Below, in pieces: positions 34,836-44,509 of a stretch of 64,000 nt of DNA (position 1 is the first letter of the stretch; each line of letters starts with the position of its first letter). Under the pieces are notes generated by a model that worked only from the letters and a program-made list of their open reading frames with translations, was not told the origin of the DNA and made no database searches. The DNA is taken from positions 124,001-188,000 of the forward strand of contig CAVPAL010000004.1 of the NCBI GenBank assembly GCA_963701435.1. Reading direction: 5' to 3'. The stretch comes from JAACFF01 sp963701435. GTDB lineage: Bacteria; Chloroflexota; Anaerolineae; Promineifilales; Promineifilaceae. Both the position numbers and the translations under genes were made by a program.

Positions 34836-36089
34836 ATGCATATCCTTTTTTTGACCCCGGCTTATCCTCCATTCCCCGGTGGTGGAGAACGCTATGTGCG
34901 CGCGCTGGCGCGTCAGTTAGTCCAGCGCTGCCATCATGTGACGGTTGTAACCAGCAGCGCACAGAAAGAACAGGATTTGTGGCAGGGGCGCTCTGTTTCT
35001 TATTCTGAATTGGATAAAGACCTTCCTAATCTGCGGATATTGTGTTGTGGGCTGCGTGCAATCAGAGGCGGACGCAGGGGTCTGTTGGCGTGGCGCAAAT
35101 TAATGACGCTAATTTCGGCACTTCCAGGTTCGCAAACGGCCGTTTTAATGCGTATGGCGCGTATCATTCCCAATCTTTCAGACCTGCTGGATGTATTTGC
35201 ACAGGTGGAGCAGCCTGTAAACATTGTGCATGGATTTAATCTGTCTTGGGAACACGCGCTTGCGGCCGGATGGGAATATGCACGCCGGAACAAACTGCCT
35301 TTTGTGGCTACTCCCTTTGCGCATTTGGGGGTGCAGGGGCAGGATCGCGTAGCGCGCAATTCAACAATGGACCACCAACTCCACATTTTGCGCGATGCAG
35401 AGCGTGTGTTGACTTTAACGTCAGTCGAACAAAAGGGTTTGCAGGCCTACGGGCTGCAGGCAGAACGCGGGGCGGTGATTGGGGGCGGCGTAGAGGTCTG
35501 GCAGAATCATTTTGATACGGCGGTTCCTACAAAGTCTTTTGGTTTGGATTCTTCTTTTGCCCTGTTTATCGGACGGGTCAGCTACGAAAAAGGGGCGCTG
35601 CATGCGGCTAAAGCAATTTTACAATTAAACCGGCAGGGTCGCCGGGTTCAATTGGCTCTAGTAGGCCAGATTTCACCTGAATTTGACCGCTTTTATGCCC
35701 AATTGACGGATAGTGAAAGGCAGATTATACGGCCGTTAGGCATTGTGAGTGAATCTGATAAACATGCTTTATTAGACGCGGCAAATATGCTGCTTTTGCC
35801 GTCACGCACAGATTCCTTTGGGATTGCCTTATTGGAGGCATGGACGCACGGCAAGCCGGTGATTGGCGCGCGCGCGGGTGGCATCCCGGGCGTAATTGAC
35901 GCCGATGAAAATGGTTTGTTGGTTGATTTTGGAGATGTTGGCGGTTTGGCGACGGCCGTTCAATGTCTGCTCGAAGATCAATCTCTGGCCCAAAAACTGG
36001 GCCAAAATGGTTACCAAAAAGCAGCTACCGAATACACATGGGCCAGCGTCGCCGAGCGGACGCTGGCGCAGTACCAGGAACTTATTTAA
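34836..36089 (+). CDS. Glycosyltransferase family 4
   Basis: A 417-aa GT-B enzyme starting three bases after the VCBS protein stop. The N-terminal glycine-rich acceptor loop is LTPAYPPFPGGGERYVRALA. The donor domain has ALFIGRVSYEKGALHAAKAI, VQLALVGQISPEFDRFYAQL and LLLPSRTDSFGIALLEAWTH, with the E-x7-E motif region (DSFGIALLE) and GKPVIGARAGGIPGVID. It is likely co-transcribed with the upstream VCBS protein and with the next glycosyltransferase 55 bp downstream. Confidence 0.92.
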   Translation: MHILFLTPAYPPFPGGGERYVRALARQLVQRCHHVTVVTSSAQKEQDLWQGRSVSYSELDKDLPNLRILCCGLRAIRGGRRGLLAWRKLMTLISALPGSQTAVLMRMARIIPNLSDLLDVFAQVEQPVNIVHGFNLSWEHALAAGWEYARRNKLPFVATPFAHLGVQGQDRVARNSTMDHQLHILRDAERVLTLTSVEQKGLQAYGLQAERGAVIGGGVEVWQNHFDTAVPTKSFGLDSSFALFIGRVSYEKGALHAAKAILQLNRQGRRVQLALVGQISPEFDRFYAQLTDSERQIIRPLGIVSESDKHALLDAANMLLLPSRTDSFGIALLEAWTHGKPVIGARAGGIPGVIDADENGLLVDFGDVGGLATAVQCLLEDQSLAQKLGQNGYQKAATEYTWASVAERTLAQYQELI

Positions 36090-36144
36090 GCCCGCGCCCT
36101 TACCAGCTCCTTTTTCCATCATCTTAATTCAGGATAATGTGTTG

Positions 36145-37374
36145 ATGCGGATTTTGCATATCCTCCACCAATTTATGCCCGAAAAAATCGGCGGCACTGA
36201 ACTGTATACGCAGACGTTGGCGCGCCATCAGGTACAGCGTGGGCATCATGTGGCCATTTTTACGCCGGCGACGCATCCGGAAACGGCCGTAACGGTCGAA
36301 AATGGCGTCCAGGTACACCGCGTGCGCGTAAGGGAACGCAGTCCGGCCGGGGTCTTTCGCAGCAATTTTCGCCAGCCAGAAATCGAAACTGCTTTTGGTT
36401 CAGTTTATCATGTGACCCAACCTGACCTGGTTCACGTTCAACATTTAATGGGACTGCCAATCAATCTGGTCAAACAGATTGATGTGCCCACGGTTGTGAC
36501 GCTGCATGATTATTGGTATCTGTGTCTCAACGCGCAGCTTTTAACCAATTATGACGATTCAATTTGTGATGGTCCGCGTAATTGGGTAAATTGTGGCCAA
36601 TGTGCGCTGGCGCGCGCCCGGCTGCCGTCTGTGGGACTATTGGGCGCGGGGTTGGCTCCGTTGTTGGGTTGGCGGCACACAAAACTGCGCCAGGTTCTGG
36701 ATAACGCCGCCGCACTGATTGCGCCTACTCGCTTTACACGCGACATCTATGCCCAAATGGGACTATCTGCGGAACAAATCCAGGTTGTGGCGCACGGCAT
36801 TAAACTACCCGCAGTAATGCCTGCCCCCGCGCCGCGTTCCAAGGGACTGCGCATAGCGTATGTGGGCGGCATTGCGCGTCAAAAAGGGTTAGATGCGTTG
36901 GTAACGGCCGTTAACCAACTCCCCAACGATGTCGAACTGCACATCTACGGTGACTTGACCGCATTTCCGCAGTACACGCGGGAGCTTGAGCATCTGAACG
37001 AGCATCCAGGGATTCGTTTTGCCGGCCGGCTGCCGCATGATGAATTGTGGAACGCCCTGGCGCAGGCGGATGTGCTGGTTGTGCCTTCCTTATGGTATGA
37101 AACGGCCGCTTTGGTCATTCAGGAAGCTTTTGCCGCCGGCGTTCCGGTAGTTGCCTCCCGGCTGGGCGCTTTGCAAGAACGGGTGCAGGATGGCGTAGAC
37201 GGCCGTCTCTTTACGCCGGGCGATGCAAACGAGTTAACAAATATTTTGACCGAATTTAACGAGCACCCGCAAAGTCTGGATCGCTTACGGGAGGGCATTC
37301 GTCCGGTAATCACCATCGAAGAGCACATTAACGCCATCGAGGATATCTACCAAAAAAGTGCGCTTACGCTATAA
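36145..37374 (+). CDS. Glycosyltransferase family 4
   Basis: A 409-aa enzyme. The N-terminus is RILHILHQFMPEKIGGTELY; the acceptor domain has VVTLHDYWYLCLNAQLL and a Cys-containing loop (DGPRNWVNCGQCALARA) often seen in this subfamily. The donor domain includes IAYVGGIARQKGLDALVTAV, VELHIYGDLTAFPQY and VVPSLWYETAALVIQEAFAA. ATG 36145 has AGGATAATG upstream. The frame is open upstream into the preceding gene, but that is overlap reading. The downstream hairpin at 37441 may end the transcript. Confidence 0.92.
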   Translation: MRILHILHQFMPEKIGGTELYTQTLARHQVQRGHHVAIFTPATHPETAVTVENGVQVHRVRVRERSPAGVFRSNFRQPEIETAFGSVYHVTQPDLVHVQHLMGLPINLVKQIDVPTVVTLHDYWYLCLNAQLLTNYDDSICDGPRNWVNCGQCALARARLPSVGLLGAGLAPLLGWRHTKLRQVLDNAAALIAPTRFTRDIYAQMGLSAEQIQVVAHGIKLPAVMPAPAPRSKGLRIAYVGGIARQKGLDALVTAVNQLPNDVELHIYGDLTAFPQYTRELEHLNEHPGIRFAGRLPHDELWNALAQADVLVVPSLWYETAALVIQEAFAAGVPVVASRLGALQERVQDGVDGRLFTPGDANELTNILTEFNEHPQSLDRLREGIRPVITIEEHINAIEDIYQKSALTL

Positions 37375-37440
37375 TGCGGAATTGGCCTGCGTACAAAGAT
37401 ACACAGGTCAAAAATTTATAGCTGGAGTTTGGCGAATTTA

Positions 37441-37472
37441 GACCTTTCAGGTTTTGTCAAGCCTGAAAGGTC
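37441..37472. repeat. Perfect hairpin, start of dispersed repeat family B (copy 1)
   Basis: GACCTTTCAGG and CCTGAAAGGTC form an 11-bp perfect inverted repeat around TTTTGTCAAG. It is followed by CTGGTAAAATAAA and GCCAGCGTCCAG, text that recurs downstream of the flavin reductase gene near 44570-44600. It could act as a terminator for the upstream glycosyltransferase; a poly-T run is not obvious, so the repeat label is safer. Confidence 0.7.
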
Positions 37473-37534
37473 TTGTCTGGTAAAATAAACTAAGCCAGCG
37501 TCCAGTTTTTATAAGAGGCTTTTGGCAAGATACG

Positions 37535-38458
37535 ATGACAGCGGAAGTTGAATCAAAGCGTGAGGGTAAAATTGCGCGCAACGACCCACAACAACCGATT
37601 TACATTTATGACGCCGATCAAAGTTCCTGGAATTTGCGTCAAAAATTTGAGGAATTGGTCAAATACCGCTATTTGACGCGCAATCTTGTTATTCGCGATC
37701 TCAAAGCGCGTTATAAGAATTCTGTTCTGGGTATTTTGTGGAGCCTGCTCAATCCGCTGGCGATGATGATTGTTTTTACCCTGCTGTTTTCCGTGTTGGG
37801 CAATGACAATACGCGCGCTTACCCGGTCTTTGTCCTGGTGGGATTAATTCCCTGGAATTTCTTCAGCGGTTCCTTGATCAGCGGTACAACCTCGGTGACC
37901 AGTAATTCCTCGTTGATTAAAAAAGTGTTTTTTCCGCGCGAGCTGCTGCCGGTTTCATCCTTGTTATCCAATTTGGTGAACTTCCTGATAGCCTTTCTCG
38001 TTCTGGTTGTCTTTTTGTACATTTTTGGAATTGGTTTGACTGTGCATGCGCTGTGGGTTCCCGCCATTTTGATCACGCAGCTTATTTTTACGTTGGGCTT
38101 GTGCATGTTGTTAGGTTCATTAACCGTTTTTTACAAGGATGTACTCATGATCCTGGAAGTGGTTATGCTGGCCTGGTTTTTCCTGACGCCGGTTTTTTAC
38201 TCGCTTGAGATTTTTGGCGAGACTGCAACGTTGTTTGGCGTCACTTTTGTGCCGGCTCAGGTCATGCGCTGGTTAAATCCGATGGCTTCGATTATTGATG
38301 GGTATCGTACCGTTTTGTGGGGAACTTATGCCAGCAGCGGCCCTGTGAGCATGAACCCCGCTTATTTACTGCGTACTTTTGTAACGGCCGTTATCACTTT
38401 GTTGGTTGGTTTTGGGGTCTTCGCGCGTCTGGAGCATCTTTTCGGCGAAAAACTTTAG
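37535..38458 (+). CDS. ABC-2 type polysaccharide export permease (TagG/Wzm type)
   Basis: A 307-aa membrane protein with six predicted transmembrane helices. The N-terminal ELVKYRYLTRNLVIRDLKAR is the conserved amphipathic entry region of Wzm/TagG permeases, followed by YKNSVLGILWSLLNPLAMM. Membrane segments include NLVNFLIAFLVLVVFLYI and TLLVGFGVFARLEHLF. It would export a lipid-linked polysaccharide across the inner membrane. The matching nucleotide-binding subunit (Wzt/TagH) is not adjacent; the next gene is an LCP protein 17 bp downstream. Confidence 0.93.
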   Translation: MTAEVESKREGKIARNDPQQPIYIYDADQSSWNLRQKFEELVKYRYLTRNLVIRDLKARYKNSVLGILWSLLNPLAMMIVFTLLFSVLGNDNTRAYPVFVLVGLIPWNFFSGSLISGTTSVTSNSSLIKKVFFPRELLPVSSLLSNLVNFLIAFLVLVVFLYIFGIGLTVHALWVPAILITQLIFTLGLCMLLGSLTVFYKDVLMILEVVMLAWFFLTPVFYSLEIFGETATLFGVTFVPAQVMRWLNPMASIIDGYRTVLWGTYASSGPVSMNPAYLLRTFVTAVITLLVGFGVFARLEHLFGEKL

Positions 38459-38475
38459 GACTTGGAGAAGAAAAA

Positions 38476-40041
38476 TTGTTACGCTGGATGAAAGCTGCCC
38501 TTTTGATGACAACATTGCTGCTGGCAAGCATCGTCGGATGCCAGGCTGAGGTTGAACCAACGCCCTTCCCAACGCTGGAAACAACTCCTATCCGTGAAGC
38601 TGATTCTGAAACGCCCACGCTAGAAGCGGCTGGAACGGAAACGGCCGTTTCCACGACCGATCCTACAACTGTTCCTGCGACCACACCTGCTCCACAAAGC
38701 ACCCCGACAAAAAAATCATCCTTACCGCCGGCCACGCCAACGCCAGCCCCGACCGACACGCCTACAGTCGTACCAAGCGCCTCCCCAACCAGCGCGCCGC
38801 AATTTGCGCCCGTGTTGACCGTGGAGGAGCCTCAACCGGTACGTGAAGGCGTCGCTACCCCGGCAACGGCCGTGCCAACGGCCGTGCCCGCCTTTACCGT
38901 TCCAAAAGGTACGACCAATGTACTCCTTTTAGGCAGCGATGCGCCAGTAGGCGATCAAGGCGTTAAACGTACCGATACGATGATTATTGTGTCCATCAAT
39001 CGAGAAGGGCCGACTGCGTCGATGATTTCCCTACCGCGCGATTTGTACGTCTATATTCCGGGCGGCACAATGAATCGCCTGAATACCGCCATGACGGTTG
39101 GCGGGGTTGAACTGCTCAAACAAACCATTCTCTACAATTTTGGCATTCCTATCCACTATTTTGCGCGCGTTGATTTTGACGGTTTTCAAGAGATTGTCGA
39201 CGCGATTGACGGTGTAGACCTGGCCGTGACCTGCTACTTCAAGGATTGGCGCATCATTTCGCCTGATTTAGACCCGGAAGATGAAGAAAATTGGTATGTG
39301 CATGAATTGGAACCGGGCATCTATCATATGGATGGCGACACGGCGCTTTGGTATGCGCGCTCGCGGCTGATGTCGAATGATTTTGATCGCGGCCGCCGTC
39401 AACAGCAGCTTTTGCGCGCCATGCTAAACCAGGGCGTTGATTTGGGATTGGTGACCCAGGCGCCGGCTATGTGGAATGCATTTCAAGATACGGTCGAGAC
39501 CGATATGGATTTGGGCCGGATGTTACAGATTGCCGCCCTGGCGCCGGCCATACGCGAAAATGGCGTGCAAAATCTGTATGTGTTTGGCAAAACGGAACCA
39601 TGGATTGTGCCCGAGACCAATGCGCAAGTACAGCTCCCGGTTTGGGAAGGGCCAAACAAAATGAAGGAAACTTTCCAGCGCCTTTTCTTAGCGCCTGCAC
39701 TTAATAAAGCAACCCGCGCGCCAATTACGGTTGAAATTGTCAATGCCAGCGGCAATCCCGATATGGCGCAGCTTGCTGCGGAAAATCTGGCCTGGTATGG
39801 GTTTGCGCCTATTATCAGTGAAGAGGAAGTTCTTGAACAGGAAACAACCGCGTTGACTTATTTTGCGCCCAACCTCAAAGGCTCATACGATTGGTTAAGT
39901 CATTGGGTTGCGGGCGTGCGGCAGTCAGAAATTATTCTGGATGATCAACAAGCGTATCCTTATAATTACCAATTAATACTTGGCGAGGATTATGATCCTT
40001 GTCTCGACGAGTTTTTTGCGCCGCAGTCTCTACTCCCCTAG
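38476..40041 (+). CDS. LCP (LytR-CpsA-Psr) family lipoprotein
   Basis: About 521 aa. TTG 38476 has GGAG eight bases upstream and gives a lipoprotein signal ending LLLASIVGC. A Thr/Pro-rich linker (residues ~25-150) follows, dense in ACGGCCGT palindromes (38640, 38866, 38878). The LCP domain starts TNVLLLGSDAPVGDQG, has RTDTMIIVSINREG and ISLPRDLYVYIPGG, and ends with WYARSRLMSNDFDRGRRQQQ with the conserved Arg residues. A C-terminal LytR_C domain (ITVEIVNASGNPDMAQLAAE) follows. LCP enzymes ligate polyprenol-linked glycans to cell-wall or protein acceptors, so it fits downstream of the ABC-2 exporter. Confidence 0.92.
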   Translation: MLRWMKAALLMTTLLLASIVGCQAEVEPTPFPTLETTPIREADSETPTLEAAGTETAVSTTDPTTVPATTPAPQSTPTKKSSLPPATPTPAPTDTPTVVPSASPTSAPQFAPVLTVEEPQPVREGVATPATAVPTAVPAFTVPKGTTNVLLLGSDAPVGDQGVKRTDTMIIVSINREGPTASMISLPRDLYVYIPGGTMNRLNTAMTVGGVELLKQTILYNFGIPIHYFARVDFDGFQEIVDAIDGVDLAVTCYFKDWRIISPDLDPEDEENWYVHELEPGIYHMDGDTALWYARSRLMSNDFDRGRRQQQLLRAMLNQGVDLGLVTQAPAMWNAFQDTVETDMDLGRMLQIAALAPAIRENGVQNLYVFGKTEPWIVPETNAQVQLPVWEGPNKMKETFQRLFLAPALNKATRAPITVEIVNASGNPDMAQLAAENLAWYGFAPIISEEEVLEQETTALTYFAPNLKGSYDWLSHWVAGVRQSEIILDDQQAYPYNYQLILGEDYDPCLDEFFAPQSLLP

Positions 40042-40151
40042 ACAATTCCCAGAAAGTTTTTTGAATTCCTGCGAAACAAAATCTGGAAATTACTCAAGGA
40101 AACCGTGAATTTGCTGTATATTCATTTCAGAAAACTTTTCGCAGTTTGCGT
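40040..40151 (+). repeat. Dispersed double-hairpin element, copy 5 (forward)
   Basis: A 112-bp forward copy very similar to copy 1 (6678): AATTCCCAGAAAG and TGAATTCCTGCGAAACAAAA in the first hairpin, ACTCAAGGAAACCG as the link, and AACTTTTCGCAGTTTGCG in the second. It fills the gap between the LCP gene and the MFS transporter gene. Ends are slightly degraded (TAGACAATT; TTTGCGTGG). Confidence 0.85.
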
Positions 40152-40218
40152 GGAAGCTGTCAAAAAGAGTATGAAAATACCTGTTGCTTGAATGGGTGCA
40201 TGCAGGCATAATTCCGGC

Positions 40219-41907
40219 ATGGATGCCCTTTCGACAACTGCCGCCCTCGATTCCCTACCCGAAAAAGATTATAACAAACGTATTCGCGCCTGGATGATGT
40301 ATGATTGGGCCAATTCAGCCTTTTCAACGACCATCATGGCGGCTGTACTGCCGGTGTATTACAGCGCCGTTGCCGGCGCGACGCTTGCAAGTGAGGCCAA
40401 AGCGACCCAATATTGGTCCATTGGCTTGAGTTTGTCTGTTTTTATCATTGCATTATCCTCTCCCATACTCGGAACAATTTCTGATATCAAACGCGGTAAG
40501 AAAAAATTCCTTTCATTTTTTATCCTGCTGGGTGTCATCGGCACCGGCTTGCTGGTACTGGTCGATACGGGCGATTGGTTGATGGCGTCGATTTTCTTTG
40601 TCCTGGCGCGCGTGGGTAACGGGGGCGCTAATGTATTTTACGATGCGCTGCTGCCGCATGTGGCCAAGGAGAAGGACCAGGATCGTGTCTCCAGCCAGGG
40701 GTATGCTTTGGGTTATTTGGGCGGCGGACTGTTGTTGGCCATTAATGTGGTGATGATTCAGCTAATGCCCGGTACGTGGGGGGCGCGCTACTCCTTTTTG
40801 ACAGTAGCAGTCTGGTGGGCCGTATTTTCTATCCCCATTTTGCGTAATGTGCCGGAACCACAGGCCGCAACCAAGAAGCTGGCGAAGGGTGAAAGTTTGA
40901 TGTCGGCCAGTTTTAGCCGGCTACGCAAAACGCTGGGAGAAATTCGTCAATACCCCGACCTCTTTAAGTACCTTATTTCGTACCTGATTTACAGTGATGG
41001 CATTAACACAATCATTGGCATTGCCGCTATTTATGGGGCCGAATTAGGATTTGGTACCATTGAGTTAATTTTAGCCTTGCTGCTGGTGCAGTTTGCAGGT
41101 ATTCCTTTTAGTCTCATCTTCGGCAATTTGCCCAACCCAGAGGAAAAACGGCGCTCTATGTATTTAGCTTTTGTGTTGTTTAACGTGGTTATGCTGCCGC
41201 TGCTGGGCATTGGCGGCAGTCGTTTGATAGCGCAAGAAGTTACCGGCACGCCTTCTGAACCTTTTGTGACAACGGATACGGCCGTTGGCGAAGGCAATTA
41301 TTTTGTCGATTCAATCACGATAACGACCACCGGCGATTGGGAAATTGTACCCATTTCAGCCGTAGAACGTGGCGCCAGCAGTGATGAGGATGTCGCTTAT
41401 GCTTTTACGGAAGAGATCGGCGCAAGCGCTGATTTTGCTTTTAACGGACAAAAGGTTGAACTGACCTATCAGTTGGGGCCTAATCATAGCATTTGGGCAA
41501 TCTGGATGGATGGGGAAGCGCTGCTTGAGGATGGAGAGCCGGTTCAAATCGATGGTTACAATCCCACGGTGCGATACGACGTCACGCAATCCTTCGCGGC
41601 AGAAAATGAAGGTGAGCATGTTTTAAGCATCGTCAACACAGGTGAACAAAATCCTGAAAGCGGCGGGACAGTGATGGCCTTATCTCAAATCGAAGTTCTG
41701 CCCCCGCTGCGCACCAGCAATCTGGTTATGATTCTTGGTATGCTGCTGGCCATAGAAGTCATTGGGCTCATCTTTGCATTTTTATTAGGAAAACCTTTGT
41801 TTAACGGTCTGGCTGCCACATTCGACACCAAGCGCACGATCATGTTTTCTCTTGCGGTTTATACGTGTGATTGCTATATGGGGGTTTTTCCTCAACTCGG
41901 TGATTGA
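40219..41907 (+). pseudogene. UMF1/Atg22-like MFS transporter with inserted soluble domain, N-terminal part (frameshifted)
   Basis: About 560 aa of a major-facilitator protein. The start of the UMF1-type pattern is IRAWMMYDWANSAFSTTIMA, followed by several membrane helices and the loop SDIKRGKKKFLSFF. Unusually, a soluble segment of about 160 aa (residues ~345-505, from TGTPSEPFVTTDTAVGEGNY to GGTVMALSQIEVLPPLRTS) interrupts the membrane domain; its FNGQKVELTYQLGPNH and VRYDVTQSFAAENEGEH suggest a beta-sandwich. The frame shifts near 41866 by an inserted T (acgTgtg), after LAVYT. ATG 40192 is an alternative start. Confidence 0.82.
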
Positions 41908-42232
41908 ATTTTGGTGTCTGGCGTTGATGGTGGCGATTGTGCAGGGGGGCAGCCAGGCGTTGAGTCGCAGCCTATATGCGAGTTTGTCACCGCCGTCAAT
42001 GAGCGGCGAATTTTTTGGCCTTTTCAGCATCATGTCAAAGTTCGCCTCGTTCCTCAGCCCGGTATTTTTTGTTGTGGCGATTGCTTTGTTCGACAGCAGC
42101 CGCCCGGGCGTGTTGAGCATTGTGGTTTTCTTTCTGGTTGGCGGCCTTCTGCTTTCACGAGTAAATGTGTCTGCGGGACGGAAGACGGCACAGGAAAAAG
42201 AGGCTGAGATGCTGCGCGCACGGGATGCTTGA
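41866..42232 (+). pseudogene. UMF1/Atg22-like MFS transporter, C-terminal part (frameshifted)
   Basis: The remaining C-terminal membrane helices read in the next frame: VIAIWGFFLNSVIEFWCLAL, then GGSQALSRSLYASLSPPSMS, GEFFGLFSIMSKFASFLSPV and SIVVFFLVGGLLLSRVNVS, ending with a charged tail. QGGSQALSRSLYASL is a strong UMF1/BtlA-type motif. Combined with the N-terminal part this is a near-complete transporter of about 670 aa, so the shift is probably recent or a sequencing error. Confidence 0.8.
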
Positions 42233-42280
42233 GAAAAATCTTCTCCTGGATAAAAGTTAATTGTGGATGATTCCCTAACC

Positions 42281-42715
42281 TCAATCAGGCCATTTTTTCT
42301 GACGTTCTTGTTTGCGTTTACTGCGTTTCTTTTTGGCGGCCAGGCGCTTTTCGATAGCTGTCTGAGTTGGTTTCGTTTTGCGCCGTCGCTTCGGTTTTTT
42401 GAGCGCCTGGGCTAATAAGGTTTGGAACCGTAAAACGGCCGTTTCCCGGTTTTTGAGCTGGCTGCGAGAGTCCTGCACGCTTATTTGTAACATCCCCTGC
42501 TTATCCAGCCGATTTTGCAGCTTCTCAACCAAAGTCGCGCGGGTAACTTCATCCAGGCTGGCAGAGTGTGTCACATCAAACAACAAGATAACGCGGGTAG
42601 CCGACCGGTTGACATGTTGCCCGCCCGGTCCGCTGCTTGTGGCGAAGCGGAAGGATAGCTCCGATTGTGGAATCTTGAGATTGGGCGTAATTGTGATGAA
42701 ATTTTCCTCATCCAT
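42281..42715 (-). CDS. arfB: Alternative ribosome-rescue factor ArfB (peptidyl-tRNA hydrolase)
   Basis: A 144-aa class-I release-factor-like protein. The catalytic GGQ is in FATSSGPGGQHVNRSATRVI near residue 32. The family region SDSRSQLKNRETAV-like text (QDSRSQLKNRETAVLRFQ) follows, then a lysine/arginine-rich tail (KKPKRRRKTKPTQTAIEKRL) that inserts in the empty mRNA channel. ArfB frees ribosomes stalled without a stop codon. It is convergent with the MFS transporter gene, with about 48 bp between stops. Confidence 0.95.
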   Translation of the reverse strand: MDEENFITITPNLKIPQSELSFRFATSSGPGGQHVNRSATRVILLFDVTHSASLDEVTRATLVEKLQNRLDKQGMLQISVQDSRSQLKNRETAVLRFQTLLAQALKKPKRRRKTKPTQTAIEKRLAAKKKRSKRKQERQKKWPD

Positions 42716-42829
42716 ACCCTTAAATTAAATCACAAAAGTGGTTAAGGCAAGTGATTGGCCCTTAATTTGGTGGGCAGTCGCGTTCCCGATAAACTTGGAA
42801 GGATGCAGTCAAGAAGGATAAATGGAATC

Positions 42830-43792
42830 ATGGATGGTAATCGGCCGGCAGAAAACTGGTTTGTTCACCTTTTTTTTATGGATGGTGTTGGCATGGGCGG
42901 GCGGGATACGGCAGTTAACCCATTTGTCTCCGCGCGCTTACCGAACATGACGAAATTGTTAGGACGTGAGGATTGGTATGTTTATGAGGACAATGGAGCT
43001 GAAAAGGGTCGAATCTCCAGCTCGCGCGCGACTCTGATACCGACCGACGCCAATCTGGACATGCCGGGGCGTCCGCAGAGCGCGACCGGACAGGCCGCGA
43101 TCCTCACGGGGCGCAACGCGCCAAAGCTTGTGGGTGAACATTATGGGCCTAAACCGAATCAAGCCGTTGCGCGCGAAATTGAGGCCGGTAATTTATTCCA
43201 GGAAGTTGTGACCGCTGGAAAAAAAGCCGCGCTCATAACGCCTTATCCACAGGGATATTTTGACGCTGTCAACAGCGGTAAACGACTTTATTCTGCCGTC
43301 CCGCTGGCGGCGACAACTGCTGGCCTGAATCTGATGACCGCCGATGATTTACGCGCCGGACGCGCCGTCAGCCCGGGTTTTACGGGACAGGGCTGGCATG
43401 AGATGCTTGGCTATACTGATATTCCCATCATGACGCTGCCCCAGGCAGGACGGCAAATTGCCCAAATTGCCGGGCAGTTTGATTTCAGCTTTTTTGAGCA
43501 TTGGCCCAGCGATCGCAGCGGACATCGTGGTTCCCTGGAAACGGCCGTGTCCCATTTGGAAATGATCGACGCCGTGATGGGTGGTTTGCTCGAAACCTGG
43601 GACGATGAACGTGGATTATTGATTATTACCAGCGATCATGGCAATATCGAAGAAAAAAACCATCGCCAGCATACACGCAATCCGGTTCCAACGATTTTAG
43701 TTGGCCGCGGCCATAGGCAACTGGCTCAATCCATCGACAATTTAACCGATATTGCCCCAATTATTCGCACATGCTTAAACATCCCGGCATGA
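42830..43792 (+). CDS. Alkaline-phosphatase-superfamily metalloenzyme (phosphomutase-like)
   Basis: About 320 aa of the metalloenzyme (iPGM/PPM/AlkP) superfamily. Motifs: first metal Asp in VHLFFMDGVGMGGRD, the nucleophile Ser/Thr in RPQSATGQAAILTGRNAP, then LLIITSDHGNIEEKNHRQHT with His and Asp metal ligands, and RNPVPTILVGRGH. It is much shorter than phosphoglycerate mutase (about 510 aa) because it lacks the large inserted domain, closer to short archaeal or PPM-like forms. The frame is open to 42755; ATG 42830 (MDGNRPAENW) behind AAGGAT is preferred, with ATG 42803 possible. Confidence 0.82.
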   Translation: MDGNRPAENWFVHLFFMDGVGMGGRDTAVNPFVSARLPNMTKLLGREDWYVYEDNGAEKGRISSSRATLIPTDANLDMPGRPQSATGQAAILTGRNAPKLVGEHYGPKPNQAVAREIEAGNLFQEVVTAGKKAALITPYPQGYFDAVNSGKRLYSAVPLAATTAGLNLMTADDLRAGRAVSPGFTGQGWHEMLGYTDIPIMTLPQAGRQIAQIAGQFDFSFFEHWPSDRSGHRGSLETAVSHLEMIDAVMGGLLETWDDERGLLIITSDHGNIEEKNHRQHTRNPVPTILVGRGHRQLAQSIDNLTDIAPIIRTCLNIPA

Positions 43793-43914
43793 CGACTACC
43801 TGGTTACAAGACTGCTCGACTAATTGCAGGAGACGAAATACGCTTTACCTAACAATCAAACTTGCTATTGTGTTGTGAAGCTTCCGGGAAGATATTTTTG
43901 TAGGAGATACAACC

Positions 43915-44427
43915 ATGACTGTTTCATCGGAACAATTTCGCGATGTATTACGACACTTTCCATCGGGAGTAACGATTGTCACCATGCGCACGGCGGAAAA
44001 TCCGCGTCCACATGGATTGACTGTTTCCGCTTTTGCTTCCATTTCACCTGATCCGCCTTTGATTATGATTGCCATCGATCACCGTTCGAGCGCATATCCC
44101 CTGTTGGAAAAGCAGGGGTCGGTTTTTGCAGTCAATATTCTGGGGCAAGAGCAAATGAATCTCTCCAACCGTTTCGCCTGGTTAAAGGATCAGGATCGTT
44201 TTACTGAGGGAGATTGGGATACGGCCGTGACCGGCGCGCCAATCCTCAAAGATGCGCTTGCCTGGTTGGACTGTACTATTTACGAACGCCACCGTACTGG
44301 CACACATACAATTTATATTGGTGAGGTTCAGGCCAGCCAGACGCCGCGACCAGATCAAGCGCCATTAATTTACTGGAACCGGGGTTATCGTTGTCTGCGA
44401 CTGGTAGCCGAAGGAGAAAGCCAATAG
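43915..44427 (+). CDS. Flavin reductase family protein (FMN-binding split barrel)
   Basis: A 170-aa FMN-binding split-barrel protein, similar to the reductase component of flavin-dependent two-component monooxygenases. Motifs: FRDVLRHFPSGVTIVTM, the FMN-contact PHGLTVSAFASISPDPPLIM, and VFAVNILGQEQMNLSNRFA. The C-terminal part has YIGEVQASQTPRPDQAPLIY. ATG 43915 follows GTAGGAGATACAACC, a good Shine-Dalgarno. No monooxygenase partner is visible nearby. Confidence 0.93.
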   Translation: MTVSSEQFRDVLRHFPSGVTIVTMRTAENPRPHGLTVSAFASISPDPPLIMIAIDHRSSAYPLLEKQGSVFAVNILGQEQMNLSNRFAWLKDQDRFTEGDWDTAVTGAPILKDALAWLDCTIYERHRTGTHTIYIGEVQASQTPRPDQAPLIYWNRGYRCLRLVAEGESQ

Positions 44428-44509
44428 GGGACAAAATAGGCACAATTTCCTACTTGCAATGTTTACGCCTTAATTTTACAATTTTTACTGAGTCTGGTCA
44501 TCAAGACCT

